The notes under the pieces are model-generated. The model saw nothing but the letters and a program-made list of their open reading frames with translations, did not search any database and was not told the origin of the DNA. A stretch of 64,000 bases of DNA from Streptomyces spectabilis (GTDB lineage: Bacteria > Actinomycetota > Actinomycetes > Streptomycetales > Streptomycetaceae): positions 8,442,501 to 8,506,500 of the forward strand of contig NZ_CP023690.1 of NCBI RefSeq assembly GCF_008704795.1, written 5' to 3'. A program made the translations under genes and the position numbers. The first letter of the stretch is position 1. The number at the start of each line of letters is the position of its first letter. This document shows, one piece after another, positions 8,010-16,895 of this stretch.

Positions 8010-9372
8010 ACCGGCACCGCTCGTGGTGGCGTACGACGTGGGCTCCGTCTCCCCGGCTGAGATCGCGGTGGGCGTGGCGGGCCTGGCCCCGGTGGTCTTC
8101 CTGCTGCCCCGCTCCCCGCACGTACGCACGCTGCGCCCGGTCCTGGCCGAGCTGGGCCGGGTGGTCCAGTCGACGGGCAGCGCCCAACAGGACGCCGTCC
8201 TCGTACGACGGCTCGCCCCGGCGGGGGTGCTCACCTTCTCCGAGAACCTGTTGCGCGTCACGGCCGGTCTCGCCCACGCTCTGGGCCTGCCCCACCACAC
8301 GCCGGAGGTCGCCGAGGTCCTCACCGACAAGTACCGGCAGCGGCAGCGGTTGCGCGCCGCCGGAGTCGACGCGGTGGCCTGCCACCTGGTGCCGGACGCC
8401 GCCGCCTGGGAGGAGGCGCTGGCGGCCGTCGGACTGCCCGCGGTGGTCAAACCGGTACGGGGGCAGGGCAGCCGGGGCACCTTCGCCGTCCACGACCGGG
8501 CGGAGGCGGAAAGGCTGCGGTCACGGCTCTTCACCGACCCCGGCGAGTCCTGGGTGGTCGAGCAACTCCTGAGCGGACAGCCGGGCGGGCCCTTCGGCGA
8601 CTACGTGTCGGTCGAGACCGCGACGGACCCGCACGGCACGCGGGTGCTCGCGGTGACCGGCAAGCACCCGCTGACCCCGCCCTTCCGCGAGACCGGCCAG
8701 TTCTGGCCCGCCGCGCTGACCCCCGACCACACCGCTGCCGTGTCGGACTTGGCGGTACGGGCGGTCACCGCACTCGGCGTCACCACCGGCATCTGCCACA
8801 CGGAGATCAAACTCACCCCGCACGGCCCCCGCATCATCGAGGTCAACGGTCGTCTCGGCGGCCACCTCAACGAACTGTCGCGCCGCGCCTGCGGAGTGGA
8901 CCTCGTCCGGACGGCCGCGCTCCTCGCCCTCGGCGCCGCCCCGCCGCCCGCTCCGGCACCGCCCGACCGGGTCTTCTTCCAGTTCAACGGCCTGGCCCCG
9001 GACAGCCCCTGCCACTTGCGTGCCCTCACCGGCGCCGACGAGATCCGCTCCCTCGAGGGCATCACCGGCTACCGGCCCTACGTCCGCCCCGGCGACCACC
9101 TCTCCGGCGGTGTGGGCAGCACCTTCATGGACCTCCTCACCGGCGACGCGCCCGACCACTCCGCGATGGTCGATCTCCTGGACCAGGCCTTGCCCCTTCT
9201 CCGCTACGAGTTCACCGACGGCGCCACCACCTGGACCGTGTCCCCACAGCGGGCGCGGACCGACGACACGGCGCAGCGCACTCCGGCGCCGATCACGGAC
9301 AAGGCGGTGGAGGACGCGAGCGTCACCCCCCGTCCGGATCCACGGCAATCACTGAACAGCGGTCGCGTGTAG
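8002..9372 (+). CDS. ATP-grasp domain ligase
   Basis: A 456-residue ATP-grasp protein. The N-terminal third resembles a pre-ATP-grasp fold. The ATP-binding lysine segment is AVVKPVRGQGSRGTFAV, and the metal and phosphate region reads HTEIKLTPHGPRIIEVNGRLGGHLNEL, typical of carboxylate-amine ligases of the carbamoyl-phosphate-synthase-like group. Such enzymes form amide bonds through acyl phosphates and occur in peptide antibiotic clusters. The start overlaps the T-C gene by 8 bases, so it belongs to the NRPS operon, perhaps adding an amino acid or amine to the product. The last 40 or so residues (from about RTDDTAQR) look low in complexity and run up to an IS5 remnant, so the native C terminus may have been altered. 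Confidence 0.88.
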   Translation: MGEPAPLVVAYDVGSVSPAEIAVGVAGLAPVVFLLPRSPHVRTLRPVLAELGRVVQSTGSAQQDAVLVRRLAPAGVLTFSENLLRVTAGLAHALGLPHHTPEVAEVLTDKYRQRQRLRAAGVDAVACHLVPDAAAWEEALAAVGLPAVVKPVRGQGSRGTFAVHDRAEAERLRSRLFTDPGESWVVEQLLSGQPGGPFGDYVSVETATDPHGTRVLAVTGKHPLTPPFRETGQFWPAALTPDHTAAVSDLAVRAVTALGVTTGICHTEIKLTPHGPRIIEVNGRLGGHLNELSRRACGVDLVRTAALLALGAAPPPAPAPPDRVFFQFNGLAPDSPCHLRALTGADEIRSLEGITGYRPYVRPGDHLSGGVGSTFMDLLTGDAPDHSAMVDLLDQALPLLRYEFTDGATTWTVSPQRARTDDTAQRTPAPITDKAVEDASVTPRPDPRQSLNSGRV

Positions 9373-9384
9373 AGGCCTTCCGCA

Positions 9385-9790
9385 TCAGGATCAACTCGAT
9401 GACGCTGGTCTCATCGACGTCACCCAGGTCCGAGCCCGTGGACCGGCGCAAGCCGGGTACCAAGATGCACATCCTGTCGGACGAGAACGGACTGCCCCTT
9501 CTCGTCGGCGTCTCGGCCGCCAACGTCCACGACAGCGAAGGACTGAAGCCCATGGTCGAGGGGCACCAAACGCAACACGACTCCTACCGCGGCCGGTGCT
9601 TCAAGCCGCAGCGGCTCCCTGCGGACAAGGCATACGACATCCCTCACCTGCGGAAATGGCTTTGGGGAAAGCACATTGGAGTGTGCATTGCCCGCAAGGG
9701 CATCGAGTGCAGCGAGCGAATGGGACGTCGCCGCTGGGTGCTGGTCACGGTGCGCGGAGACGGCGACGGGCGGACGGGGGCGCACGACTC
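9385..9790 (+). pseudogene. IS5-family transposase remnant
   Basis: The open frame from about 9399 encodes the middle of an IS5-type DDE transposase: VDRRKPGTKMHILSDENGLPL, VGVSAANVHDSEGLKP, ADKAYDIPHLRKWL and IARKGIE. The N-terminal third is missing. The C-terminal region after GRRRW turns into unrelated residues (LVTVRGDGDGRTG), so the 3' part is also lost. No intact terminal repeats were seen. It directly abuts the stop of the ATP-grasp gene and marks the right edge of the left NRPS cluster. Confidence 0.8.
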
Positions 9791-9799
9791 GTGCTGACT

Positions 9800-10593
9800 T
9801 GACGGCGTGAAGGGTGGGCGATTCCGTAGCGGGCGACTCACGAGTTGTGGTAGGCCGACGACCCTCGGGCTGTGTGTGGGGAAATCGACACCCCTGTGGG
9901 CTGCGGTGCCCACCCGCAGATTGTTGGCCTGCTGGTGGTACGCGCTCGCTAACGTCTCTGGCCTGCAGCTAGCGGGCGGATTTTCGCTTGCGGAGCCGAG
10001 TTGGTCCGCTCCTGGTCCGGATCTTGGTGTGCGGTCCGCTGTGCAGACGAAAGGGTCGCGCGGTACCACGTGGCACCGGTAGGCGTGGACGTCGTCTGGC
10101 GAGCCACGTGGTTTAGGGCGATGCCGTTTGCGCAGTTCGGGACTTGTGGTGCAGGTGTATCGATGGCGTTCGTGAGACGTGATGACGGAGCCGACGGATC
10201 CGGTCCGTGGACGACGGTGGGCCGATCACTGCCGGACCTTGGAAGCCAACGTGTGGAAGTGCTGCACCTGTTCGTCCGCCCCGCCGGAGCGACTCACCCC
10301 GCCCGGGACTGACGGGAATTCAGGAAACTGCGCCCGACAGCCGCTTCACCGGGCCGTGAACCGAAACCCTCAACTCCAGTCCTAGGAGGGCCCGTTGGCT
10401 CACGAAATCAACGGCCCGCGATACACATGACGTGCACAGAATCCTCGCCGTAGGCGAGCGTAATCACGTCCCACCCGCCACAAGGCTGCCACCCAACCCC
10501 GACGATGGGGATGGAACGCAAGCTCATGTATTGCCCAGTCGTCAGTGTCTTGGTATAGCGGATGTAAGGGTTGGTCTATCTCTTGGAGTGAAA
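9800..10593. other. About 0.8 kb with no recognisable gene
   Basis: Several short open frames occur on both strands (for example 9807-10082 and 10001-10312 on plus, 10400-10603 on minus), but none shows a convincing ribosome site, codon bias or family resemblance. The stretch lies between an IS5 remnant and a small membrane protein and is most simply decayed insertion-sequence-flanking DNA. Confidence 0.5.
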
Positions 10594-10917
10594 ATGGGCG
10601 CAAATGGGCGCAGAGTCAAGGGGGGCGATATTGTAACTGTCGTACTGGCCTTCCTTGTCGCGTTCGGTGCATTGTCGATCCTGCCCCTCAAGATGGCTGG
10701 CGAGGTGGATATACACATCGGCTGGGTTATCTGCATAACCATATGCGGGGCCTTCCTCATGTTCATCGGGATCGACTTAAGTGTGAATGGGTTCGATTCC
10801 AGCACGCCCTCCATGTCGAAAGGCAGCGGTTACTCGTGTTCCGGTGATGCGCGCGAGGGAAGTGACTGCCATGGGGTCGGAGGAGATGGGTGCGGCGGGT
10901 GCGCCGACGCCGGCTGA
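10594..10917 (+). CDS. Small Cys-rich membrane protein, unknown function
   Basis: A 107-residue open frame starting at ATG 10594, with TTGGAG nearby upstream. It shows two hydrophobic stretches long enough to span the membrane (roughly IVTVVLAFLVAFGALSILPL and IGWVICITICGAFLMFIGI). A C-terminal tail rich in Gly, Ser and Cys follows (YSCSGDAREGSDCHG, then CGGCADAG). I recognise no family. The GC content is lower than that of neighbouring genes and the gene lies among IS debris, which fits a recent arrival or a decaying gene. It could be non-functional. Confidence 0.45.
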   Translation: MGANGRRVKGGDIVTVVLAFLVAFGALSILPLKMAGEVDIHIGWVICITICGAFLMFIGIDLSVNGFDSSTPSMSKGSGYSCSGDAREGSDCHGVGGDGCGGCADAG

Positions 10918-10958
10918 CCATCAGGAAAATCTCAGCTTGTTTCTATGATTTATGAGCT

Positions 10959-11111
10959 CAGAGGCTGTGCCCCGGTGACAGCGGCGGCCCCCTCGTCAAT
11001 TCCCGCGGCCGCCTCATCGGCATCGCCCCCTACGGTAAGACCTGCGCGGTCGGTGCTCCCGACGTCGGCACCAGCACCGCCGCCTACCTCGACTGGATCC
11101 GGGCCGTCTAG
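10959..11111 (+). pseudogene. Trypsin-like serine protease, 3' remnant
   Basis: The frame ending at TAG 11109-11111 encodes the catalytic-serine end of an S1 protease: LCPGDSGGPLVNSRGRLIG, then KTCAVG, and the C-terminal helix AAYLDWIRAV. The region with the catalytic His and Asp is absent; upstream sequence is unrelated. This is a truncated copy that cannot make an active protease. Confidence 0.8.
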
Positions 11112-11120
11112 GCTTGATAC

Positions 11121-11520
11121 TTAACCTCGGGCGGGCTGGGATTCGGCATTGAAGCTTCGTGAGCTGCAGATTCCTCTGGTGTTCCGGCGAATGCCGGGCC
11201 ACAGCATGCTGGAAGGCATTCGATCACTATGGCGATGGCCTTTGCCTTCGGCGCGTTTGCGGTCATAGAACTGACGCGACCCGTCGCAGCGCCGGATGCT
11301 GAACAACACCGGGGATGACGCCCAGACCGGGCATGCTGGTGATCACGTCGAAGGCGTGGTGGTCGCGGAACCGGGCCTCGATGCTCTTGTCGAGCTCGGA
11401 GACATGCTGGTTGAGGCTCATCACCTCCTTCGCCGGCGTACGCACCAGCTGGGCGGCCAGCTTCTCGCCGGGCAGGCTGATTCATCGGGCGAGTATGCCG
11501 AGCTGATTCGTCCTCCTCAA
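11121..11520 (-). pseudogene. IS110-family transposase remnant
   Basis: The minus strand from about 11520 down encodes IS110-type transposase segments. These are VRTPAKEVMSLNQHVSELDK, SIEARFRDHHAF and the diagnostic DVITSMPGLGVIPG. In another frame comes FYDRKRAEGKGHRHS, the start of the C-terminal domain. The N-terminal catalytic domain is missing and the frame shifts at least once. Confidence 0.75.
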
Positions 11521-11528
11521 CTGAGCGA

Positions 11529-11905
11529 GTGCGGTTGATCGGTGGCGACATCCGCTGTTCCGTGCTTCCGCCGCCCTTCCAGGCGGCTTACTCCGTGGGT
11601 GGCATCTGGTACTTCACCCGCGATGAAAACAACGACGAGACGATGCTCATCAGCCACCTCGTGGACGACGAGGACAACGTCAGGGCGCCGGTTCACGTGC
11701 ACGACGCGTTGGTACCCGACGGCATCCTGGCTCTCGCTGTCCAGGGCCCCGCACCGCGCATACGAACGCCCGCTGTCCGGCGGCCTCGTGTATGCCCTGG
11801 AGATCTCTCAGATCGATGCCGGGGTTTTCGTCAAGGACTACTACGTCAAGTTGAGCGATACGGATGCGCAGCCAGGTGCGGGTGGGATCGTGGAGCACAT
11901 GCGCT
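11529..11905 (+). pseudogene. Frameshifted gene fragment of unknown family
   Basis: Two plus-strand frames carry protein-like sequence that would join through a frameshift near 11745. The first contains SVGGIWYFTRDENNDETML and HLVDDEDNVRAPVHVHDA. The second contains SGGLVYALEISQIDAGVFVKD. Both are less biased in composition than shadow frames. They lie between IS110 and IS701 remnants. No family is recognised; this is probably a disrupted host gene. Confidence 0.35.
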
Positions 11906-11921
11906 GCCCCGTACCGGCAGT

Positions 11922-12835
11922 TCACGGCGGATCAGGCCGAGCGACTGCTCGAGCAGTGCTCTGGAAGCACTCCTCCGCCGCCCACCGGCTGCCCGCAACG
12001 CGGACCACCTCGTCCAGCGTGGTGTCGGCCGGGCAGCAGACGATGTAGTAGGAGATCTCCTCGGGCTGGCGGACGCTGCGGCGGGTCAGCACCCAGTGTC
12101 GGCGGTCGTCCCGGTGCCAGGGCCGCACCTGCGCCCGGGCCCAGTCATCAACGCGTCGGCCGTGGGCGCCGTCGCCACGCGAGCGGCGCTTCCACCTCTG
12201 CCGTGTCAGGACGGGACAGGTCATGGACGGGGTGGTCGATCGCCCAGCGGGTGACCACGGTGTCGTGCCGGGTGGTGGCCATCACGTGGAAGACGTCCGC
12301 CTGCTCCAGCTCGAACCGCCCGTCCTTGGAGAAGCCATAGGCGGCATCCGCGGTCATCCAGCCGAACGGACTCCGGTCCGTGATGGCCCGCGGGACCATG
12401 GCCTTGGCCAGGGCCGCCTTCGTGGCGAAGCCGACCCCGTTCTGGGAGTTCTCGGTGCGGCCTGCGGTGCCGGAGTACTGCCGCTGCACGCCCGCCGAGC
12501 CGGTGCCCTTCTTCAGGAAGCCGGTGTCGTCCACGACCAGCATGGCCTCCTCGTCACCGAGGTTCTCGACCACATAACCGCGCACGTCCTCAAGGACCTC
12601 GTCGGCGTCCCACTCGATCCGGTTCGGCGGCCGGTGCAGCCGGTCCGGCCCCGCATGTGCGGCTTCCTCCGCCAGCGTCCAGCCGTTCTTCCGCTCCAGC
12701 GGAGCGACCAGCCCGCGCATAGGGGCTCAGCGCCTACTCCTGCGGCTCCGACCTGCTGAACCGGTGCGCGAACCGCTCATGTACCCGCTCCAGCTCACCC
12801 GCCCACAGCCTGACATCAGCAACGTCCCCACCCAC
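11922..12835 (-). pseudogene. IS701-family transposase remnant with several lesions
   Basis: Reading the minus strand from 12835: DVRLWAGELERVHERFAHRF, then an in-frame stop and frameshift. Next come APLERKNGWTLAEEAAHAGPD and the DDE-type block VDDTGFLKKGTGSAGVQRQY, followed by an internal deletion that joins TENSQNGVGFATK. MTADAAYGFSKDGRFELEQA and VMATTRHDTVVTRW come after it. A frameshift near 12200 leads into RRHWVLTRRSVRQPEEISYY and WAAEECFQ. The C-terminal end is missing. These are recognisable blocks of an IS701-type transposase; the copy is clearly dead. Confidence 0.82.
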
Positions 12836-12865
12836 GAAACCATCGACGACAAACCTGCTCAGCAA

Positions 12866-13048
12866 TCACAGCAGGCACCGTTGCAGCACTCGGCCCGTTC
12901 CGACGCTGCCACCGGGCACCGCGATGCCCTCTTGCCCGTTGACCGCCGTGAAGACGCGCACCCGCGCGTTGACGACCACCTGGGGCAGCCAGCGCGGCAG
13001 GCTCGCCGCCACCGCCGCGCCGGCCAGGGTCGCCACCCATCGCCTCAT
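12866..13048 (-). pseudogene. Truncated secreted-protein gene (5' remnant)
   Basis: A good start site is visible on the minus strand: GAGGAAA, six bases, then ATG at 13048. The frame begins with a signal-peptide-like stretch (MRRWVATLAGAAVAASLP) and runs for 60 codons (NARVRVFTAVNGQEGIAVPG) before it ends close to the IS701 remnant. The good ribosome site and sudden end suggest a secreted-protein gene cut off by the insertion. The original family is not recognised. Confidence 0.4.
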
Positions 13049-13186
13049 CGTCCGTTTCCTCTGCTCTGCGCGCGTCGTCGCAGCGGGGGCAGCGGCGGCG
13101 CCTGGTCCGGCATCACGCTCAGGACGCGTTCGCCGTCACCCGCCCCCCTACGCGAAGGACAACCAGTCCGAGGTCAAGGGCCGGGC

Positions 13187-13558
13187 TCAGCCGGGCCGGC
13201 AGTCGGTGGGCCGGACGCTCTGTACGGCGTCCAGCTTGTTGCGCCACTCCCAGTTGGTGCTCCGGTCGCCCGTCCAGATCGTTCGGTAGAGGCATTCACC
13301 GGGCCTGACCCAGTCGATGGCATAGACGGTGACGTCGGCGTTCGATTCGAAGGAGGCTGCGTTGTCGTGCAGCGGTGCCGGTACGTCGGCATAGCCCGGC
13401 GGCCGGTAGCACCAACTCGCCCCGGCGTAGCCGGGTTCGGTGTAGAAGCAGACGTCCCCCCGTGACCTTTCCGGTGCGGGCGCCGCGGACGCCGGGGCAG
13501 CGGCCGACAGGACGGCCGCGGCGATCGCGGCGGCGAGCGGAGCGGTTCGGCGAGACAT
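13187..13558 (-). CDS. Secreted peptidase inhibitor, I36 family
   Basis: A 123-residue protein with a Sec signal peptide (MSRRTAPLAAAIAAAVLSAAAPASA). The mature part carries the I36 (Streptomyces metalloproteinase inhibitor-like) pattern: VCFYTEPGYAGASWCY, then ASFESNADVTVYAIDW, then CLYRTIWTG, with regularly spaced Cys. Members are small extracellular beta-sandwich inhibitors of proteases. The start at 13558 follows GGAGGA with eight bases between. It appears to be a single-gene unit; the truncated S1 protease 2 kb away is not an obvious partner. Confidence 0.82.
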   Translation of the reverse strand: MSRRTAPLAAAIAAAVLSAAAPASAAPAPERSRGDVCFYTEPGYAGASWCYRPPGYADVPAPLHDNAASFESNADVTVYAIDWVRPGECLYRTIWTGDRSTNWEWRNKLDAVQSVRPTDCRPG

Positions 13559-13763
13559 GTCGGTGGATCCTCCAGGAGTGGTGGCGGGCGCTGTGCACGC
13601 TCCCTCTCCCCGCAGGTCATCGCGGCCAAGCACCCCACCCCCCGAAGGGGTGACTAGTCGTACCGCAGCAGCCTCACATGTCTCTCCCCGCAACGGCATC
13701 GGGCGTGACGGGCGAGGGGCCACGCACGCGGAGGCTCCGTTCCGACGCACCGCCGCTAGACGG

Positions 13764-15080
13764 CTATCGGGCGTTGCCCGGCCGGAGTGTCCGGAGTGTG
13801 CTGAACCAGCGCACCACCTCTGCCGTCGCCCGCACGTTCGAGCCGAGGTGCCGTGACGTCTGGTGGTCGACGGCACCGAGGTCGACGACCGACACCTCAC
13901 TGCCGCCGGCGTGGAAGGCCGCGGCGCAGCGGGCCGTGTTCCGGACGGTCGCCTGCTCATCGCCCCGCGCCATGTACAGCCGAGTCGGGGCCTTCACCTT
14001 CCAGTCCTTGCACACCCTGTCGGTCACCCGCAGCCCGGCCGCGAGGCCGCCCTTGGGGTGGGCCAGCAGATCGCGCCCGTACGGCGTCAGCAGTTCGTCC
14101 AGTGTCCGGGGCAGCGCGCCGAGCATCTGCGGGCCGGTGTGCACGCCGTCGAACAGCTCCGCCACGGCGGGGTCGCGGAACACCTCGTCCGGGTCGTCGT
14201 ACACGTCGCGGACGCGGTCGAAGGCGACCAGGGTGTACGCGGCGTACACCATGCCCCACCTCGGCTCCAGCTCACCGTCACCCGCGAGCAGCGCCGGGAT
14301 CTGCGTGCCGCCGAAGTCGTAGGCCCCGCTGACGGGGGCGAGGGCGCCGAGTCCGAAGTGCCGGTCCTCGCCCGCCTGGAGGGCCCGGCCGAGCCCGAGG
14401 GCGGCCGATGCGCCCTGGGAGAAGCCGGTGACCAGGATGTCGCGGTCCAGGGTGCGTCCGGTGCGCGGGGCGAACCGGCGTGCGGCCCGGAGCAGATCCA
14501 GGGAAGCCGTCGTCTCGGACGGCACATCCATCCAAGGGTGTGTGCCGCGGCCGGTGCCCATGCCGAGGTAGTCGGGTGCGACGGTCGCGAAGCCCGCGGA
14601 GGCGTACGAGACGGAGGGGCCGGTCAGGAAGACCTTCCGCTGCATCGAGGGAGCGTCGACGCGGTGGACTCCGGTGCCGTGGGCGAACGAGACGGTGGGA
14701 AGGCGCCCGTGGAGGCCGCGCGGGAGGGTGAACAGGCCGCTGGCGGTGGTGGGTCGGCCCTGTGCGTCCACGGTGCGGTAGAGGAGGCGGTACGCGTCCA
14801 CGCCGTGGCGGGCGGCGCCGGGATCGTAACCGGAGGCGGTGAGTTCGGCTGCGGAGTCCTCGGGCGAGGCGAGGGTGTAGAGCCGCTCGGCGGAGAGCAG
14901 GGTGCCGCGCCGGGAGGTGGCGTCGGACGAGGACGCGGCGGACGTCCGTGACGCGGGGCCGGGGTCGGGGCCGGCCCCGGCGACGCCCGCCCCGGCGAGG
15001 ATCGCGAGGGCGACGGCGACGGCGGTGGTGACTCGGCGGTGACCGTAGCGGCGGCGATACGAGGTTCTGGCGACTGCCAT
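13764..15080 (-). CDS. Secreted lipase/esterase, alpha/beta hydrolase
   Basis: A 438-residue exported hydrolase. The N terminus is a signal sequence with an Arg-rich start (MAVARTSYRRRYGHRR) and a hydrophobic core. The mature enzyme has the oxyanion-hole motif HGTG (134-137), the nucleophile elbow GFSQG (Ser221) and a likely catalytic His in DHQTS near the C terminus. Length and pattern fit the secretory lipase (LIP) group, which hydrolyses ester bonds of lipids outside the cell. It could instead be an esterase on small substrates. It is monocistronic; the next gene upstream is an IS630 remnant. Confidence 0.8.
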   Translation of the reverse strand: MAVARTSYRRRYGHRRVTTAVAVALAILAGAGVAGAGPDPGPASRTSAASSSDATSRRGTLLSAERLYTLASPEDSAAELTASGYDPGAARHGVDAYRLLYRTVDAQGRPTTASGLFTLPRGLHGRLPTVSFAHGTGVHRVDAPSMQRKVFLTGPSVSYASAGFATVAPDYLGMGTGRGTHPWMDVPSETTASLDLLRAARRFAPRTGRTLDRDILVTGFSQGASAALGLGRALQAGEDRHFGLGALAPVSGAYDFGGTQIPALLAGDGELEPRWGMVYAAYTLVAFDRVRDVYDDPDEVFRDPAVAELFDGVHTGPQMLGALPRTLDELLTPYGRDLLAHPKGGLAAGLRVTDRVCKDWKVKAPTRLYMARGDEQATVRNTARCAAAFHAGGSEVSVVDLGAVDHQTSRHLGSNVRATAEVVRWFSTLRTLRPGNAR

Positions 15081-15180
15081 GGTGCGTTCTCCCTCAAGTC
15101 CGGCTGATCCACGACGGGTTCAGCCTCGGTCAGGAGAGGCGCCGGGCGCACTGGTGCACACCCCCGGGTACGGGGGAGGG

Positions 15181-16205
15181 CTAAGCGGCTTGGGTGAAGT
15201 TCCTTGCTGATGTGTGGAGCCGGTCTCGTTGCTGGGCCATGGCCTCGTCGACGGCCTTGCCGAGGGAGCCAGTGCTGGTCCGGGCACGCTGTGGATAGCC
15301 CTCGTACTTCGCCTGCCGCCGGACCAGCTCGATGTCGTTCAACTCCGGTCTATATGGCGATAGATGGAACAGCGCCACCCCGATCTTCGCCAGCTGACGG
15401 CGGCGCCCCTTGAACGCCTTGGCCACGTGCGCCGAGGCGTTGTCCAGCACGACTGTGCACCGCCTGCGGCGTTCCCAGACCGGCATCACATCGATGCCGA
15501 GGCCGTCGGCGGCCAGGTCCAGCACGGCCGCTCCACCGCCCAGGCCCGCCAGCCGCACGCAGACGAACCCCAGCGCGCCGTGCACGTTGACCCGCCGGTT
15601 TCTGGTGTCCTCACGTGGCACTACCGCCCGGCGGCCGATGCGCGGCCAGGTGTAGCCGGTGGGCATTGTCGGGGCGAGGCCGGACTCGTCCAGGAAGACC
15701 AGGTCGCATACTCCGGCGTGTGCGGCCTGCCGCAAGGCCGCAAGTCCTCCAGCTGGGCCCGGGCGGTCTGCTGGAGGACGGGGTCGGCCTTGTGCCGCAC
15801 GCTGTCACGGGTACGTTTCCAGCGGAAACCCTCGCGGTGCAGCAGCTCGCTCAGCCAGTCCGCAGAAATCTCCACCCCGCGCTCGGCCTGCAGCCAGTCG
15901 CACGGAGCCGGGGCACTCCACGTGATCCCCACCGGTCCGATCGTCCGGTCCCAGAAGCTTTGCCGGCCGACCTGAGCGAGGGGCATCGGGCAGCGCCTCG
16001 ACCCCGCCCTCCGCGAAGCGGTGGACCGCGGCACGGACCGTGACCGGATGACACTCCAGCAGGTCAGCGACCTCGGATACGGACCTGCCGCGATCCAGGA
16101 AGCGGATGCACTCGGCACGCTGGCGGGTGTAGGCGGTCAGAACGCGGCGAGCCAGCAACGCGTGCGACTCGCGCCGCTGATCGTCGGTCAGCTCACCATG
16201 AAGGC
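15181..16205 (-). pseudogene. IS630-family transposase, frameshifted
   Basis: Three minus-strand frames together make an IS630 transposase. The first is an N-terminal helix-turn-helix part (ELTDDQRRESHALLARR, then RSVSEVADLLECHPVTVRAA). After a frameshift near 15975 comes VEISADWLSELLHREGFRWK. After a second near 15740 come the catalytic blocks VFLDESG, VVLDNASAHVAK and SPYRPELNDIE, which supply the D, D and E. Two frameshifts make it inactive unless slippage rescues it. Its 3' end is repeated in inverted orientation at 16833-16895. Confidence 0.82.
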
Positions 16206-16296
16206 TTCTGGGCGTGGAGTCCCTCCCAGCGGAGTCCCTCCCAAGGGACGCCTACCCAACGCAACCAACGTCACCGGATCCCCGAACGCCCCTGAT

Positions 16297-16686
16297 TCAG
16301 CGCCTCCCGCGACGCGCCAGGAAGCGCAGGATCGCAGCCCCGGCCAGGAGGCCGCCCGTCAGTGGCACGAGGACGCTCACCCAGGGATCGCGGATGGACT
16401 TGTACGTGGCCTTGCCCTCTTTGATCTCGATGAAGCCGAGCGGCCTCGCTTCTGCCCCGCCGCCGACCACGGTGTCCCTACCGGCCTCCTGGCCGGTGTT
16501 GCCGCCGAAGCCGAATCCGATGCGCGCCACGGGGATCACGGTGACGTCCTGGCTCACGATGGGCTCGCCGAACACGACGGTGCCCGGGGCCCGGCCGCCG
16601 AGCTTGTCGGCCAGCTGTTCCAGCAGGACGGCAGAGACATGGTCTGCTGTCCTCGCTTCCAGCGGTGCGTTCTCTGAAGCGGTCAT
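16297..16686 (-). CDS. GerW/YtfJ family sporulation-type protein
   Basis: A 129-residue protein. The central motif block FGEPIVSQDVTVIPVARIGF, a Gly-rich loop (GFGGNTGQ) and GGGAEARPLGFIEIKEG are the hallmarks of the GerW (YtfJ) family, known in Bacillus spore germination and widespread in actinomycetes with unclear function. The C terminus adds one transmembrane helix (VSVLVPLTGGLLAGAAILRFL) and a basic tail, so it is probably membrane anchored. It sits between the IS630 transposase remnant and the inverted IS630 end and seems intact. Confidence 0.8.
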   Translation of the reverse strand: MTASENAPLEARTADHVSAVLLEQLADKLGGRAPGTVVFGEPIVSQDVTVIPVARIGFGFGGNTGQEAGRDTVVGGGAEARPLGFIEIKEGKATYKSIRDPWVSVLVPLTGGLLAGAAILRFLARRGRR

Positions 16687-16832
16687 CGGGGGCCGCCCTC
16701 AGCCGGGCGTTCGGCCGGGCTCAGAGGGTCGATGGCAGCCGGGGAGGACATTCGAATCTCGGCATAGGCGAAGCAGTCCACCGCAGCGAGGGTACAGGCG
16801 GCTGTGGTCAGGGCAGGGGGGAATGTCGAACA

Positions 16833-16895
16833 GGCCATGCCCCAGCAACGAAACCGGCCCCACACATCAGCAAGGAACCTCCCCCAAGCCGCTTG
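16833..16895 (+). repeat. Inverted copy of IS630 3' end
   Basis: About 62 bases starting GGCCATGCCCCAGCAACG match the reverse complement of 15183-15244 (the transposase 3' end) with only a handful of mismatches. They encode a relic of the same C terminus (QQRNRPHTSARNLPQAA against QQRDRLHTSARNFTQAA). The two arms face each other across 1.6 kb. Confidence 0.85.

Noticed and set aside
1..9372. Joining the left and right NRPS regions as one cluster
   Set aside because: They are separated by about 45 kb with IS debris, unrelated regulators and stress genes, so separate pathways are simpler.
9807..10385. Three short plus-strand open frames after the IS5 remnant
   Set aside because: No ribosome sites, no family resemblance and irregular codon use; treated as non-coding.
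13187..13558. I36 inhibitor and truncated S1 protease as an inhibitor-protease pair
   Set aside because: The protease is a dead fragment on the other strand separated by IS remnants, and I36 members target metalloproteases.
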